Shown here piece after piece: positions 32,533-39,813 of a stretch of 64,000 nt of DNA. The position numbers were made by a program, and so were the translations under genes. Below the pieces are notes generated by a model. It made no database searches. It had not been told where the DNA came from and was given only the letters and a program-made list of their open reading frames with translations. Origin of the DNA: Nocardioides campestrisoli (GTDB taxonomy: Bacteria > Actinomycetota > Actinomycetes > Propionibacteriales > Nocardioidaceae); assembly GCF_013624435.2 (NCBI RefSeq), contig NZ_CP061768.1, positions 3,438,001 to 3,502,000 on the forward strand, given 5' to 3'. The first letter of the stretch is position 1, and each line of letters opens with the position of its first letter.

Positions 32533-33681
32533 GTGAGCCAGGGCGAGGAGAAGACCGAGAAACCCACCGCGCGGAAGAAGAAGGAGAACCGCAAGGAGGG
32601 CCAGGTCCCGCGCACCCAGGAGCTGGGCGGCTGGGCCTCGATGCTCGCCGTGGGGCTCGCGCTCCCGCTGCTGCTCGGCGCGGAGATGCGCTCGCTGGAG
32701 AAGCTGCTGGTCAGCTCCCTGCGGGCGGTGGAGGACCCCGATCCCGCGGTGGCGATGGAGCTGCTGAGCGGCGGGCTGTGGCACGTCGCGGTGGCGCTGC
32801 TGGCCCTGGCCTCCGGGGTGATGGTGATCGGGGTCGCCGGCGCACTGGCCCAGGGCGGCTTCTACCTGGCCACCAAGGCGGTCAAGCCGAAGCTGTCCAA
32901 GCTCAACCCGATCCAGGGCGCCAAGCGGGTCTTCGGGCCGCAGGCGCTGTGGGAGGGGGCCAAGATGCTGATCAAGAGCTCGGTGGTCGCCCTGTTCGCC
33001 TACTCGGTGATCCGCACGATGATGCCGCTGCTCGGCGGCCTGGTGCCGATCCCGGTGGTGCTCGACGTGATCTCCCAGGAGGCGCTGGGCCTGATCCGCA
33101 ACGTGGCCGTGGCCGGCCTGGTGATGGCCGTGGCCGACTACGCCTTCCAGCGCCGCAAGATCGGCAAGCAGACCCGGATGACCAAGCAGGAGGTCAAGCA
33201 GGAGCACAAGAACACCGAGGGGGACCCGCTGGTCAAGAGCGCCATCCGGTCGCGCCAGATGGCCGCCTCGCGCAACCGGATGATGGCCGACGTGCCGACC
33301 GCCGACGTCGTCCTGGTCAACCCCACGCACGTGGCGGTGGCCCTGCGCTACCAGCCCGAGCGCGGCGCGCCGGTGGTGGTCGCCCGCGGCGCCGGCGCGG
33401 TCGCGGCCAGGATCCGCGAGGAGGCGACCGCCCACCGGGTGCCGCTGGTCCGCGACGTCGCCCTGGCCCGGGCGCTGCACCGGTCGACGCAGGTCGGGCA
33501 GGAGATCCCGGCCGAGCTCTTCGCCGCGGTGGCCCAGGTGCTGGCGTTCGTGATCAGCCGTCGTACCCGCGGGCACCACGGCGGAGAGCACCGCAGCCCC
33601 CGGCACGAGGCGGACCTGCCGCCGGTGCTGGCTGCGGGTCGTCGGCGAAAGTCCTCAGCACCGGTCGTCGACGGCCGATAG
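32533..33681 (+). CDS. flhB: Flagellar export switch protein FlhB
   Basis: FlhB sets substrate specificity of export. The 382-residue protein begins EKTEKPTARKKKENRKEGQV PRT-like, as FlhB does, has four membrane helices and the cytoplasmic domain with the autocleavage motif NPTH in DVVLVNPTHVAVALRYQPER. A basic tail of about 40 residues follows the core. GTG start. The flhA promoter lies inside its last 27 bases. Confidence 0.96.
   Translation: MSQGEEKTEKPTARKKKENRKEGQVPRTQELGGWASMLAVGLALPLLLGAEMRSLEKLLVSSLRAVEDPDPAVAMELLSGGLWHVAVALLALASGVMVIGVAGALAQGGFYLATKAVKPKLSKLNPIQGAKRVFGPQALWEGAKMLIKSSVVALFAYSVIRTMMPLLGGLVPIPVVLDVISQEALGLIRNVAVAGLVMAVADYAFQRRKIGKQTRMTKQEVKQEHKNTEGDPLVKSAIRSRQMAASRNRMMADVPTADVVLVNPTHVAVALRYQPERGAPVVVARGAGAVAARIREEATAHRVPLVRDVALARALHRSTQVGQEIPAELFAAVAQVLAFVISRRTRGHHGGEHRSPRHEADLPPVLAAGRRRKSSAPVVDGR
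33655..33681 (+). promoter_or_regulatory. FliA-type promoter of flhA, inside the flhB end
   Basis: CCTCAG (33653-33658), 15 bases, GCCGATAG (33674-33681). The element lies wholly inside the last codons of flhB, with the -10 ending on the stop. The predicted start is near 33688, giving a leader of about 75 nt. Confidence 0.65.
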
Positions 33682-33689
33682 GAACCGTG

Positions 33690-33727
33690 CGGCACCAGGA
33701 TGGTGCCGGCCGCGCCACGGAGGGCGC
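33690..33727 (+). promoter_or_regulatory. Two predicted CsrA-binding hairpins in the flhA leader
   Basis: CGGCACC (33690-33696) and GGTGCCG (33702-33708) form a perfect 7-bp stem with loop AGGAT, giving CCAGGATGG, close to the CsrA consensus. Right after it GCGCC (33712-33716) and GGCGC (33723-33727) enclose ACGGAG. The first hairpin starts 9 nt after the -10. A third GGA is in the Shine-Dalgarno region GAGAGGAC. Confidence 0.55.
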
Positions 33728-33762
33728 ACCTGGATGTGGTGACCCCCCGAGAGGACCGTGGC

Positions 33763-35817
33763 GTGAAGCGCTTGACCCAGCTGGGCGTGCCGATCGGCAT
33801 CGTCTGCATCGTGGTGATGCTCGTCGTCCCGCTGCCCGCGGTGGTGCTCGACATGCTCATCGCCCTCAACATCACCGGTGCACTGCTGATCCTGATGGTG
33901 GCGATGTTCGTCACCCGGCCGCTCGACTTCGCCTCGTTCCCGGCCGTGCTGCTGGTGATGACGCTGTTCCGGCTCGCGCTCAACGTGAGCGCCACCCGGC
34001 TCGTGCTCCTCGACGGCTACGCCGGCAAGGTGATCGACACCTTCGGCCACTTCGTGGTCGGCGGCTCGCTCGTGGTCGGCATCATCGTCTTCACCATCCT
34101 GCTGATCATCCAGTTCGTCGTCATCACCAACGGTGCCGGCCGGGTCGCCGAGGTGGGGGCGCGGTTCACCCTGGACGCGATGCCCGGCAAGCAGATGGCC
34201 ATCGACGCGGACCTGAACTCCGGCCTGATCACCGAGGACCAGGCCCGTCGCCGGCGGGCCGAGGTGCACGCCGAGGCCGACTTCTACGGCGCGATGGACG
34301 GTGCGTCGAAGTTCGTGAAGGGCGACGCGATCGCGGCGATCGTGATCACCCTGGTCAACCTCATCGGCGGGTTCGCGATCGGCGTCGCGCAGATGGGCAT
34401 GCCGTTCGGCGAGGCGATCCAGACCTACAGCCTGCTCACCGTGGGCGACGGCCTGGTCTCGCAGATCCCGGCGCTGCTGCTCTCGGTCGCCACCGGCCTG
34501 GTCGTCACCCGGCACGCCGGCGACGAGGACATGGGCAGCGACATCATCCGGCAGATCACCGCCAACCAGATGCCGCTGCGGATCGCCGGCTTCGCCGCCT
34601 TCGCGCTGTGCCTGATCCCGGGCCTGCCCAAGCTGCCCTTCCTGTTCGCCGGAGGGTTGATGCTGCTCGCCTCCACGCGGGTGCCGAAGCCCCCGGACCC
34701 GGCACTGGAGGAGGGGCAGCAGGCCCTGGCGGCCGCACCGAACCCCGACTCCCCCGAGCAGCTCGCCGCCGAGATCCAGGTGGACCCGCTCGGTCTCGAG
34801 CTCGCGCCCGACATCATCGACCTGGTCGACCCGAGCGTCGGCGGCGACCTGCTGGACCGGGTCAAGGCGCTGCGGCGCAAGGTCGCCTCGGACATCGGGA
34901 TCGTGGTCCCGCCGGTCCGGACCCGCGACAACCTCGACCTGCCCTCGCGCACCTATGCCATCACCCTGTTCGGGATCGAGGTGGCCCGCGGCGAGGCGCC
35001 GTCGGGCCACGTGATGGCGATCGGCGACTACCTCGGCAACCTGCCCGGGCAGGTCGGCGTCGAGCCGGTCTTCGGCCTCGAGGCCAAGTGGATCCCCGCC
35101 GAGCTGCGCAGCCAGGCCGAGATCACCGGTGCCACCGTGGTCGACCGGGCCTCGGTGATCACCACCCACCTGGCCGAGGTCGTCACCCAGCACGCGGCCC
35201 GGCTGCTGGGTCGCGAGGACGTTCGGCTGCTCACCGACGTGGTCAAGCGGACGCACCCGGTGGTGATCGAGGAGCTGACCCCCACCCACCTCAGCCTCGG
35301 CGAGGTCCAGCGGGTGCTCCAGTCCCTGCTCGACGAGAAGATCTCGGTGCGCGACCTGGTCCGGATCTTCGAGGCGCTCTCGCTGCGGGCGGCGGTCTCC
35401 AAGGACCTGGACGGGCTCGTCGAGTCCGCCCGGCAGGCGCTCGGGCCCGCCGTGGTGGCGCCGTACCTGCAGGAGGGCAACGTGCACGTGATCAGCCTCG
35501 ACCCGCAGCTGGAGCACCGGATGCTCGAGTCGATGCGCGCCACCGAGACCGGCGCCGTGCTGACCCTCGACCCCGACACCGGCCAGCAGGTGCTGGTCCA
35601 GCTGGCCGGGCTGGCGGCCGACGCGGAGAACCGCGACCAGCGTCCGGTCCTGGTCTGCGCCCCGCAGATCCGCGCCGCCCTGCGCCGCCTGGTCCGTCCC
35701 ACCCTGGACCGGCTGCCGGTGCTCTCCTACTCCGAGCTCAGCGGCAGCGGGCAGGTCCGGTCCGTCGGCGTGGTCACCGGTGACCGCGCCCTCACCCAGA
35801 CAGGGGTGCCCCGATGA
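33763..35817 (+). CDS. flhA: Flagellar export protein FlhA
   Basis: FlhA is the large export-gate protein with a ring of cytoplasmic substrate-docking domains. The 684-residue protein has about eight membrane helices in the first 320 residues, with the family motifs FVTRPLDFASFPAVLLVMTL, LNVSATRLVLL, AVEVGARFTLDAMPGKQMAI-like and IDADLNSGLITEDQARRRRA. The C-terminal domain ends ALRRLVRPTLDRLPVLSYSE. GTG at 33763 (GAGAGGAC upstream) is preferred to an in-frame ATG at 33700, which lies inside the predicted leader hairpin. ATGA overlap with the next ORF. Confidence 0.95.
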   Translation: MKRLTQLGVPIGIVCIVVMLVVPLPAVVLDMLIALNITGALLILMVAMFVTRPLDFASFPAVLLVMTLFRLALNVSATRLVLLDGYAGKVIDTFGHFVVGGSLVVGIIVFTILLIIQFVVITNGAGRVAEVGARFTLDAMPGKQMAIDADLNSGLITEDQARRRRAEVHAEADFYGAMDGASKFVKGDAIAAIVITLVNLIGGFAIGVAQMGMPFGEAIQTYSLLTVGDGLVSQIPALLLSVATGLVVTRHAGDEDMGSDIIRQITANQMPLRIAGFAAFALCLIPGLPKLPFLFAGGLMLLASTRVPKPPDPALEEGQQALAAAPNPDSPEQLAAEIQVDPLGLELAPDIIDLVDPSVGGDLLDRVKALRRKVASDIGIVVPPVRTRDNLDLPSRTYAITLFGIEVARGEAPSGHVMAIGDYLGNLPGQVGVEPVFGLEAKWIPAELRSQAEITGATVVDRASVITTHLAEVVTQHAARLLGREDVRLLTDVVKRTHPVVIEELTPTHLSLGEVQRVLQSLLDEKISVRDLVRIFEALSLRAAVSKDLDGLVESARQALGPAVVAPYLQEGNVHVISLDPQLEHRMLESMRATETGAVLTLDPDTGQQVLVQLAGLAADAENRDQRPVLVCAPQIRAALRRLVRPTLDRLPVLSYSELSGSGQVRSVGVVTGDRALTQTGVPR

Positions 35818-36080
35818 GCGTGGGCCCGTTGAACGGCTTCGTCCTGGGAGCGGCCGCGGTCGTCTCCTCCCCCGCCCTGTGGCTCTCCCTGGTCGAGGGG
35901 ACGCTGCCCCTGGACGCCGCCCTGACCCGCTACCTGATCTCGGTGGCGCTGTGCTGGGCGGGGCTCAACGTCCTGATCCAGATGACGGCGTCGCGTCCTG
36001 CTCCCCAACCGCTCCGGGCGCCCGAGGAGGCCGGTTCCGACCAGCCGGCGCACGGAGCTGGGGACCCGGCGGAGCGCTGA
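35814..36080 (+). CDS. Small membrane protein after flhA, unknown
   Basis: An 88-residue ORF joined to flhA by an ATGA overlap. It has one or two hydrophobic stretches (GFVLGAAAVVSSPALWLSL; YLISVALCWAGLNVLIQM) and a hydrophilic tail. I do not recognise a family. The last 116 bases overlap the 3' end of the histidine kinase on the other strand, tail to tail. The coupling to flhA supports a real gene of the motility island. Confidence 0.6.
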   Translation: MSVGPLNGFVLGAAAVVSSPALWLSLVEGTLPLDAALTRYLISVALCWAGLNVLIQMTASRPAPQPLRAPEEAGSDQPAHGAGDPAER

Positions 36081-37521
36081 CCGGGACGCGCAGGCGCACC
36101 AGGGTCCCCGTCGAGGGCGCCGTCTCCAGGCTCATCGTCCCGCCCAGCAGCGCGGCCCGCAGGCCGACGTTCTCCAGCCCGCTGCGCGGCGCCTCCGGGT
36201 CGACCCCCCGCCCGTCGTCCTGGACCTCCAGGACGACCCAGTCGTCGTGCAGGCCGACCTCGACCCGGCAGAACCGTGCCTCGGCGTGCCGGACCACGTT
36301 GGAGAGCAGCTCGCGCAGGCTCGCCAGCAGGTGCTCGGCGACCACCGGGTCGACCTCGGTGTCCAGGTCGCCCTGGGCCAGCACCACCGGGGTGAAGCCC
36401 AGCACCGGGACGTACTCGCGCACCAGGGACCGGGCGTCACGGCGCAGCCTGGGCCGGGTGCCGTGCTCGAGCTGGAAGATGGTGGTGCGGATGTCGCGGA
36501 TGACCAGGTCGAGGTCGCCGACACCGCGCTCGATCCCGGCCCGGATCCTCGCCACGTCCTCGTGCCGGCGCAGGCCGCGGATCTGCAGCCCGGTGGCGAA
36601 GATCCGCTGGATCACCACGTCGTGCAGGTCCCGGGCGATGCGCTCACGCTCGCTGACCAGCAGCAGCTGCTCCCGGTCGTGCCGCGCGCGCGCCTGGTCC
36701 ATCGCGATGCTGGCCTGGTCGGCGAACATCCGGACCAGGGCGAGCTCCTCGGACGAGACCGGCTCGGTCCGCCCCGTCCACCAGGCCCCCAGCAGGTGCC
36801 TGCCCCCGGCCTTCGGCTCGACCGGCAGGACCGCGATCAGGTCGTCGTCGAAGGTGAGCACCTGCTCCTCCCCCGTCCGCAGGATCTCCTTGATCCGCGG
36901 GCCGGCCAGGGCGAACAGGGTCCGGCTGCGCGGCAGGTACCCCCGCCCCACGTCGATGGCCTGGATGTCGTGGACGCCGGTGGCGTGCGGCACCAGCAGG
37001 CCGACGCCGGTGGCGGCCAGGGCACGGCGCAGCGAGCCGCTGAGCACCGAGAGCACGTCCTCCCCGGAGTCCGAGGAGCTGAGCGCACGCGCGACCTCGC
37101 GGGCCGCCTCCAGCCCGAGCCGGCGCCGCTCGCTCTCGACCCGCACCCGGGTGTGGCGCAGCGCGGTGCCCGCCATCAGCGCCACCAGGGCGAGCCGTCC
37201 GGCGTCGTCGTCGTCGAAGGCGGCGTCCCCGAGCTTGTTCCAGCCGACCACCCGGGCCACCGGCACCCCGTCGACCACGACCTGCTCGACGATCCGCTCG
37301 ACCGGCGCCGCGCTGCGCGGCGGCCGGGTGGACCAGCGGCCCCGTTCGGTGAGGACCCGCAGGACCCGTCCGTCGGCGGCCAGCACCTCCAGCCGGCAGC
37401 GGCCCGCCCCGGTGGCTGCACAGGCGGCCTCGACGGTCCGGCGCAGGACCTCGGTCTCGTCCAGGTCGGAGCCCAGCTCCACCAGCGAGCTCCACAGCAC
37501 GCTCGGCCCCACGTCCCCCAT
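35965..37521 (-). CDS. Orphan sensor histidine kinase with two GAF-like domains
   Basis: A 518-residue cytoplasmic kinase of the NarL-partner (HisKA_3) type. Two GAF-like domains (about residues 10-125 and 140-280) come first, then the dimerisation helix with phospho-acceptor His300 in ERERIARDLHDVVIQRIFAT. The HATPase domain has LRELLSNVVRHAEARFCRVE (N box), VQDDGRGVDP and SGLENVGLRAALLGG. This layout recalls DevS/DosT kinases, but I see no clear haem ligand. No response regulator gene lies beside it. The last 35 residues, beyond the ATPase fold, overlap the small ORF on the plus strand. The leader upstream contains a mini-ORF and a long inverted repeat. Confidence 0.88.
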   Translation of the reverse strand: MGDVGPSVLWSSLVELGSDLDETEVLRRTVEAACAATGAGRCRLEVLAADGRVLRVLTERGRWSTRPPRSAAPVERIVEQVVVDGVPVARVVGWNKLGDAAFDDDDAGRLALVALMAGTALRHTRVRVESERRRLGLEAAREVARALSSSDSGEDVLSVLSGSLRRALAATGVGLLVPHATGVHDIQAIDVGRGYLPRSRTLFALAGPRIKEILRTGEEQVLTFDDDLIAVLPVEPKAGGRHLLGAWWTGRTEPVSSEELALVRMFADQASIAMDQARARHDREQLLLVSERERIARDLHDVVIQRIFATGLQIRGLRRHEDVARIRAGIERGVGDLDLVIRDIRTTIFQLEHGTRPRLRRDARSLVREYVPVLGFTPVVLAQGDLDTEVDPVVAEHLLASLRELLSNVVRHAEARFCRVEVGLHDDWVVLEVQDDGRGVDPEAPRSGLENVGLRAALLGGTMSLETAPSTGTLVRLRVPVSAPPGPQLRAPAGRNRPPRAPGAVGEQDATPSSGSGR

Positions 37522-37561
37522 GGGCGGCAGCGTCTCACGTGGCCGGAGCCCCGGACGCAGG

Positions 37562-37624
37562 CGACCCGCAGGCTGCTCCTGGCGGAGCCGGGGCCGGCCG
37601 GATGGCGCCGGAGCCTGCGGGTCG
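37562..37624 (-). repeat. 13-bp perfect inverted repeat in the kinase leader
   Basis: CGACCCGCAGGCT (37562-37574) and AGCCTGCGGGTCG (37612-37624) are perfect inverted copies 37 bp apart, with a nested GCTCC/GGAGC hairpin (37573-37586). It lies between the mini-ORF stop (37647) and the kinase start (37521), so in RNA it could form an attenuator-like stem. No U-run follows on the minus strand. Confidence 0.75.
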
Positions 37625-37646
37625 GGTGACTGCGGTGGATTAGCTG

Positions 37647-37685
37647 CTAGCTCGCAGCCACCTCACGCATCCTGAAAGACTTCAT
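37647..37685 (-). CDS. Putative 12-residue leader peptide with extended Shine-Dalgarno
   Basis: ATG at 37685 opens a 12-codon frame, MKSFRMREVAAS, ending in TAG. Eleven nucleotides before it stands AAAGGAGGTGGTCC (37691-37704), a 14-base near-complete complement of the 16S rRNA 3' end (one mismatch to AAAGGAGGTGATCC). Such pairing strength is rare and suggests ribosome loading or stalling. It sits between pdxH and the kinase gene, behind its own promoter. The peptide may be a leader controlling the kinase, or the element may act as a decoy. Coding is unproven. Confidence 0.45.
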   Translation of the reverse strand: MKSFRMREVAAS

Positions 37686-37718
37686 CTCTCGGACCACCTC
37701 CTTTCCCGTGTACCTCCC

Positions 37719-37747
37719 AGGCTAGGTCGGCCCGCGCCCCCGGCCAA
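37719..37747 (-). promoter_or_regulatory. Primary-sigma-like promoter of the mini-ORF/kinase leader
   Basis: On the minus strand TTGGCC (37747-37742), 17 bases, TAGCCT (37724-37719). Spacing is ideal and both boxes match 3 of 6 or better to TTGACA and TATAAT. The predicted start near 37712 gives a leader of about 190 nt before the kinase ATG, including the mini-ORF and the inverted repeat. Confidence 0.5.
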
Positions 37748-37772
37748 GGGGTTTTCTCGTTCTCCCGAGGCG

Positions 37773-38450
37773 TCAGGGAGAGAGGCGTCGGCGGTGCCAG
37801 ACGGCCGGGTCCTCCGTGCCGCGCCGGTACTCCAGTCGGTCGTGCATCCGGCCCGGCCGGCCCTGCCAGAACTCCATCGCCACCGGGCGCACCCGGTAGC
37901 CGCCCCACAACGGCGGGACCGGCACCTGCTCCCCGGCGAACCGGGCGTCGGCGGCGGCGTACGCCTCGTGCAGCTCCTCGACGGAGGTCACCGGCTCGGA
38001 CTGCCGCGAGGCCCAGGCGCCCAGCTGGGCGCCGCGCGGGCGGGTGGCGAAGTACGACGCGACCTCGTCGGGCGGCAGCGCCCACGCCTCGCCGGTGACG
38101 CGGACCTGCCGCTCCACCGGGTGCCAGCCGAAGAGCAGCGCGCACGCGGGGCTGGCGGCCAGCTCGATCCCCTTGCGCGACCCGCGGTTGGTGAAGAAGA
38201 CGAACCCGCGCTCGTCGAACCCCTTGAGCAGCACCGTCCGCGACGACGGCACGCCCTCGACCGAGACGGTGGAGAGCACCATGGCGTTCGGCTCGTGCAT
38301 GGTCGAGTCGAGCGCCTCGAGCAGCCAGCGCCGGAAGAGCGCCAGCGGGTCGCGGCCGGCGTCCTCCTCCGAGAGGCCGCGCTCGGCGTACTCCGAGCGA
38401 AGCGCGGCGAGGACCTCGGCAGGGTCGCGGGAACCAGCAGGGTTGTCCAC
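37773..38450 (-). CDS. pdxH: Pyridoxamine 5'-phosphate oxidase
   Basis: PdxH oxidises PNP and PMP to pyridoxal phosphate with FMN. The 225-residue protein has the family motifs SRTVLLKGFDERGFVFFTNR, SRKGIELAASPACALLFGWH, ERQVRVTGEAWALP, YFATRPRGAQLGAWASRQSE and WGGYRVRPVAMEFWQGR, and ends WHRRRLSP as in other PdxH. The GTG at 38450 lies 7 nt after TAGGGT (38458-38463), an actinobacterial -10, so the mRNA is probably leaderless. It is divergent from the citrate synthase gene, as in other actinobacteria. Confidence 0.95.
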   Translation of the reverse strand: MDNPAGSRDPAEVLAALRSEYAERGLSEEDAGRDPLALFRRWLLEALDSTMHEPNAMVLSTVSVEGVPSSRTVLLKGFDERGFVFFTNRGSRKGIELAASPACALLFGWHPVERQVRVTGEAWALPPDEVASYFATRPRGAQLGAWASRQSEPVTSVEELHEAYAAADARFAGEQVPVPPLWGGYRVRPVAMEFWQGRPGRMHDRLEYRRGTEDPAVWHRRRLSP

Positions 38451-38457
38451 GAGCGCG

Positions 38458-38463
38458 ACCCTA
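38458..38463 (-). promoter_or_regulatory. -10 element of pdxH, predicted leaderless start
   Basis: TAGGGT on the minus strand ends 7 nt before the GTG of pdxH. This spacing puts the transcription start on the start codon. There is no Shine-Dalgarno. The -35 is weak. Confidence 0.5.
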
Positions 38464-38546
38464 GACCGGCCGGATGCCGCACCGGAACAGCTCGGGGTGC
38501 AGAATGCGACCTGACACACATTCCCCGACGAAGGAGTCGAAGACGC

Positions 38547-39650
38547 ATGACCGAGGTGCACCACGGACTCGAAGGCGTCATCGCCTTCGAGAGCGAGATC
38601 GCTGAGCCTGACAAGGAGGGCTCGGCCCTTCGTTACCGTGGCGTCGACATCGAGGAGATCGTCGGACGCGTCCCCTTCGAGAACGTCTGGGGACTGCTGA
38701 TCGACGGCTCCTACACCCCGGGCCTGCCGCCGGCCGAGGCCTACAACCTCCCCGTCCACACCGGCGACGTGCGGGTCGACGTGCAGGCGGCCATCGCCAT
38801 GCTCGCCCCCGCGTTCGGCTTCGGCCAGACCTACGACATCAGCGACGAGCAGGCCCGCGAGGACCTGGCCCGCGTCGCGGTGATGGTGCTCTCGTACGCC
38901 GCCCAGTCGGCGCGCGGCCTGCACCGTCCGGTCGTCACCCAGAGGGTCGTCGACGAGGGCCGCACCCTGGCGGAGAAGTTCCTGCTGCGGTGGAAGGGCG
39001 AGGCCGACCCGAAGCACGTCAAGGCGATCGACGCCTACTGGTCCTCGGCGGCCGAGCACGGCATGAACGCCTCCACCTTCACCGCGCGGGTGATCACCTC
39101 CACCGGCGCCGACGTGGCGGCCGCTTTCTCCGGCGCGATCGGCGCGATGAGCGGCCCGCTGCACGGCGGCGCCCCCTCGCGGGTGCTGGGGATGATCGAG
39201 GACGTGGAGAAGACCGGCGACGCCCGGGCCTACGTCAAGAAGCTGCTCGACGACGGCGAGCGCCTGATGGGCTTCGGCCACCGCGTCTACCGCGCCGAGG
39301 ACCCGCGTGCCCGCGTCCTGCGCCGGACGGCCCGCGAGCTGTCCGCACCGCGCTACGAGGTCGCCGAGGCGCTGGAGAAGGCGGCCCTGGCCGAGCTGCG
39401 CGAGCGTCGCCCCGACCGGGTGCTGGAGACCAACGTCGAGTTCTGGGCCGCCATCGTCCTGGACTTCGCCGAGGTGCCGGCCCACATGTTCACCTCGATG
39501 TTCACCTGCGCCCGCACGGGTGGCTGGTCGGCGCACATCCTGGAGCAGAAGCGCACCGGCCGGCTGATCCGGCCGTCCGCGATCTACACCGGGCCGCAGG
39601 CGCGCCCCGCCTCGGCGATCGAGGGCTGGAACCCCGACTGGTCCGCCTGA
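38547..39650 (+). CDS. gltA: Citrate synthase
   Basis: Condenses oxaloacetate and acetyl-CoA to citrate, the entry to the TCA cycle. The 367-residue protein is of the shorter (type I, Gram-positive and archaeal-like) form: LRYRGVDIEEIVGRVPFENV, AAEHGMNASTFTARVITSTG with the first active His, GPLHGGAPSRVLGMI with the second His, LMGFGHRVYRAEDPRARVL, and the catalytic Asp in VLETNVEFWAAIVLDFAEVP or nearby. AAGGAG is 11 nt before the ATG. A very strong terminator follows. Confidence 0.95.
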   Translation: MTEVHHGLEGVIAFESEIAEPDKEGSALRYRGVDIEEIVGRVPFENVWGLLIDGSYTPGLPPAEAYNLPVHTGDVRVDVQAAIAMLAPAFGFGQTYDISDEQAREDLARVAVMVLSYAAQSARGLHRPVVTQRVVDEGRTLAEKFLLRWKGEADPKHVKAIDAYWSSAAEHGMNASTFTARVITSTGADVAAAFSGAIGAMSGPLHGGAPSRVLGMIEDVEKTGDARAYVKKLLDDGERLMGFGHRVYRAEDPRARVLRRTARELSAPRYEVAEALEKAALAELRERRPDRVLETNVEFWAAIVLDFAEVPAHMFTSMFTCARTGGWSAHILEQKRTGRLIRPSAIYTGPQARPASAIEGWNPDWSA

Positions 39651-39670
39651 GCCGTCCCGCTGAGCAGCTC

Positions 39671-39708
39671 CAGGACAGCCGCACCCTCGTGAGGGTGCGG
39701 CTGTCCTG
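39671..39708 (+). terminator. Terminator after citrate synthase gene
   Basis: An 18-bp perfect inverted repeat: the left arm at 39671-39688 begins CAGGACAGCC, a 2-nt centre GT, the right arm at 39691-39708, followed by CATTTC. This is among the strongest hairpins in the window. Confidence 0.85.
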
Positions 39709-39813
39709 CATTTCACCCGCACCCGGATCCCCGAATCCGTCGCCCCCGATTGGGTACGAGGCGAGGGACGCATTCGCGAGAGAACACCCGAGAGAAACAA
39801 CAAGGAGTCCGCC

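Noticed and set aside
33700-33762. flhA start at ATG 33700
   Set aside because: It falls within the predicted leader hairpin and lacks a Shine-Dalgarno. GTG 33763 has GAGAGGAC and directly precedes the first membrane helix.
37647-37790. tRNA or riboswitch in the pdxH-kinase gap
   Set aside because: No cloverleaf or known riboswitch core could be traced. The mini-ORF and inverted repeat explain the visible structure better.
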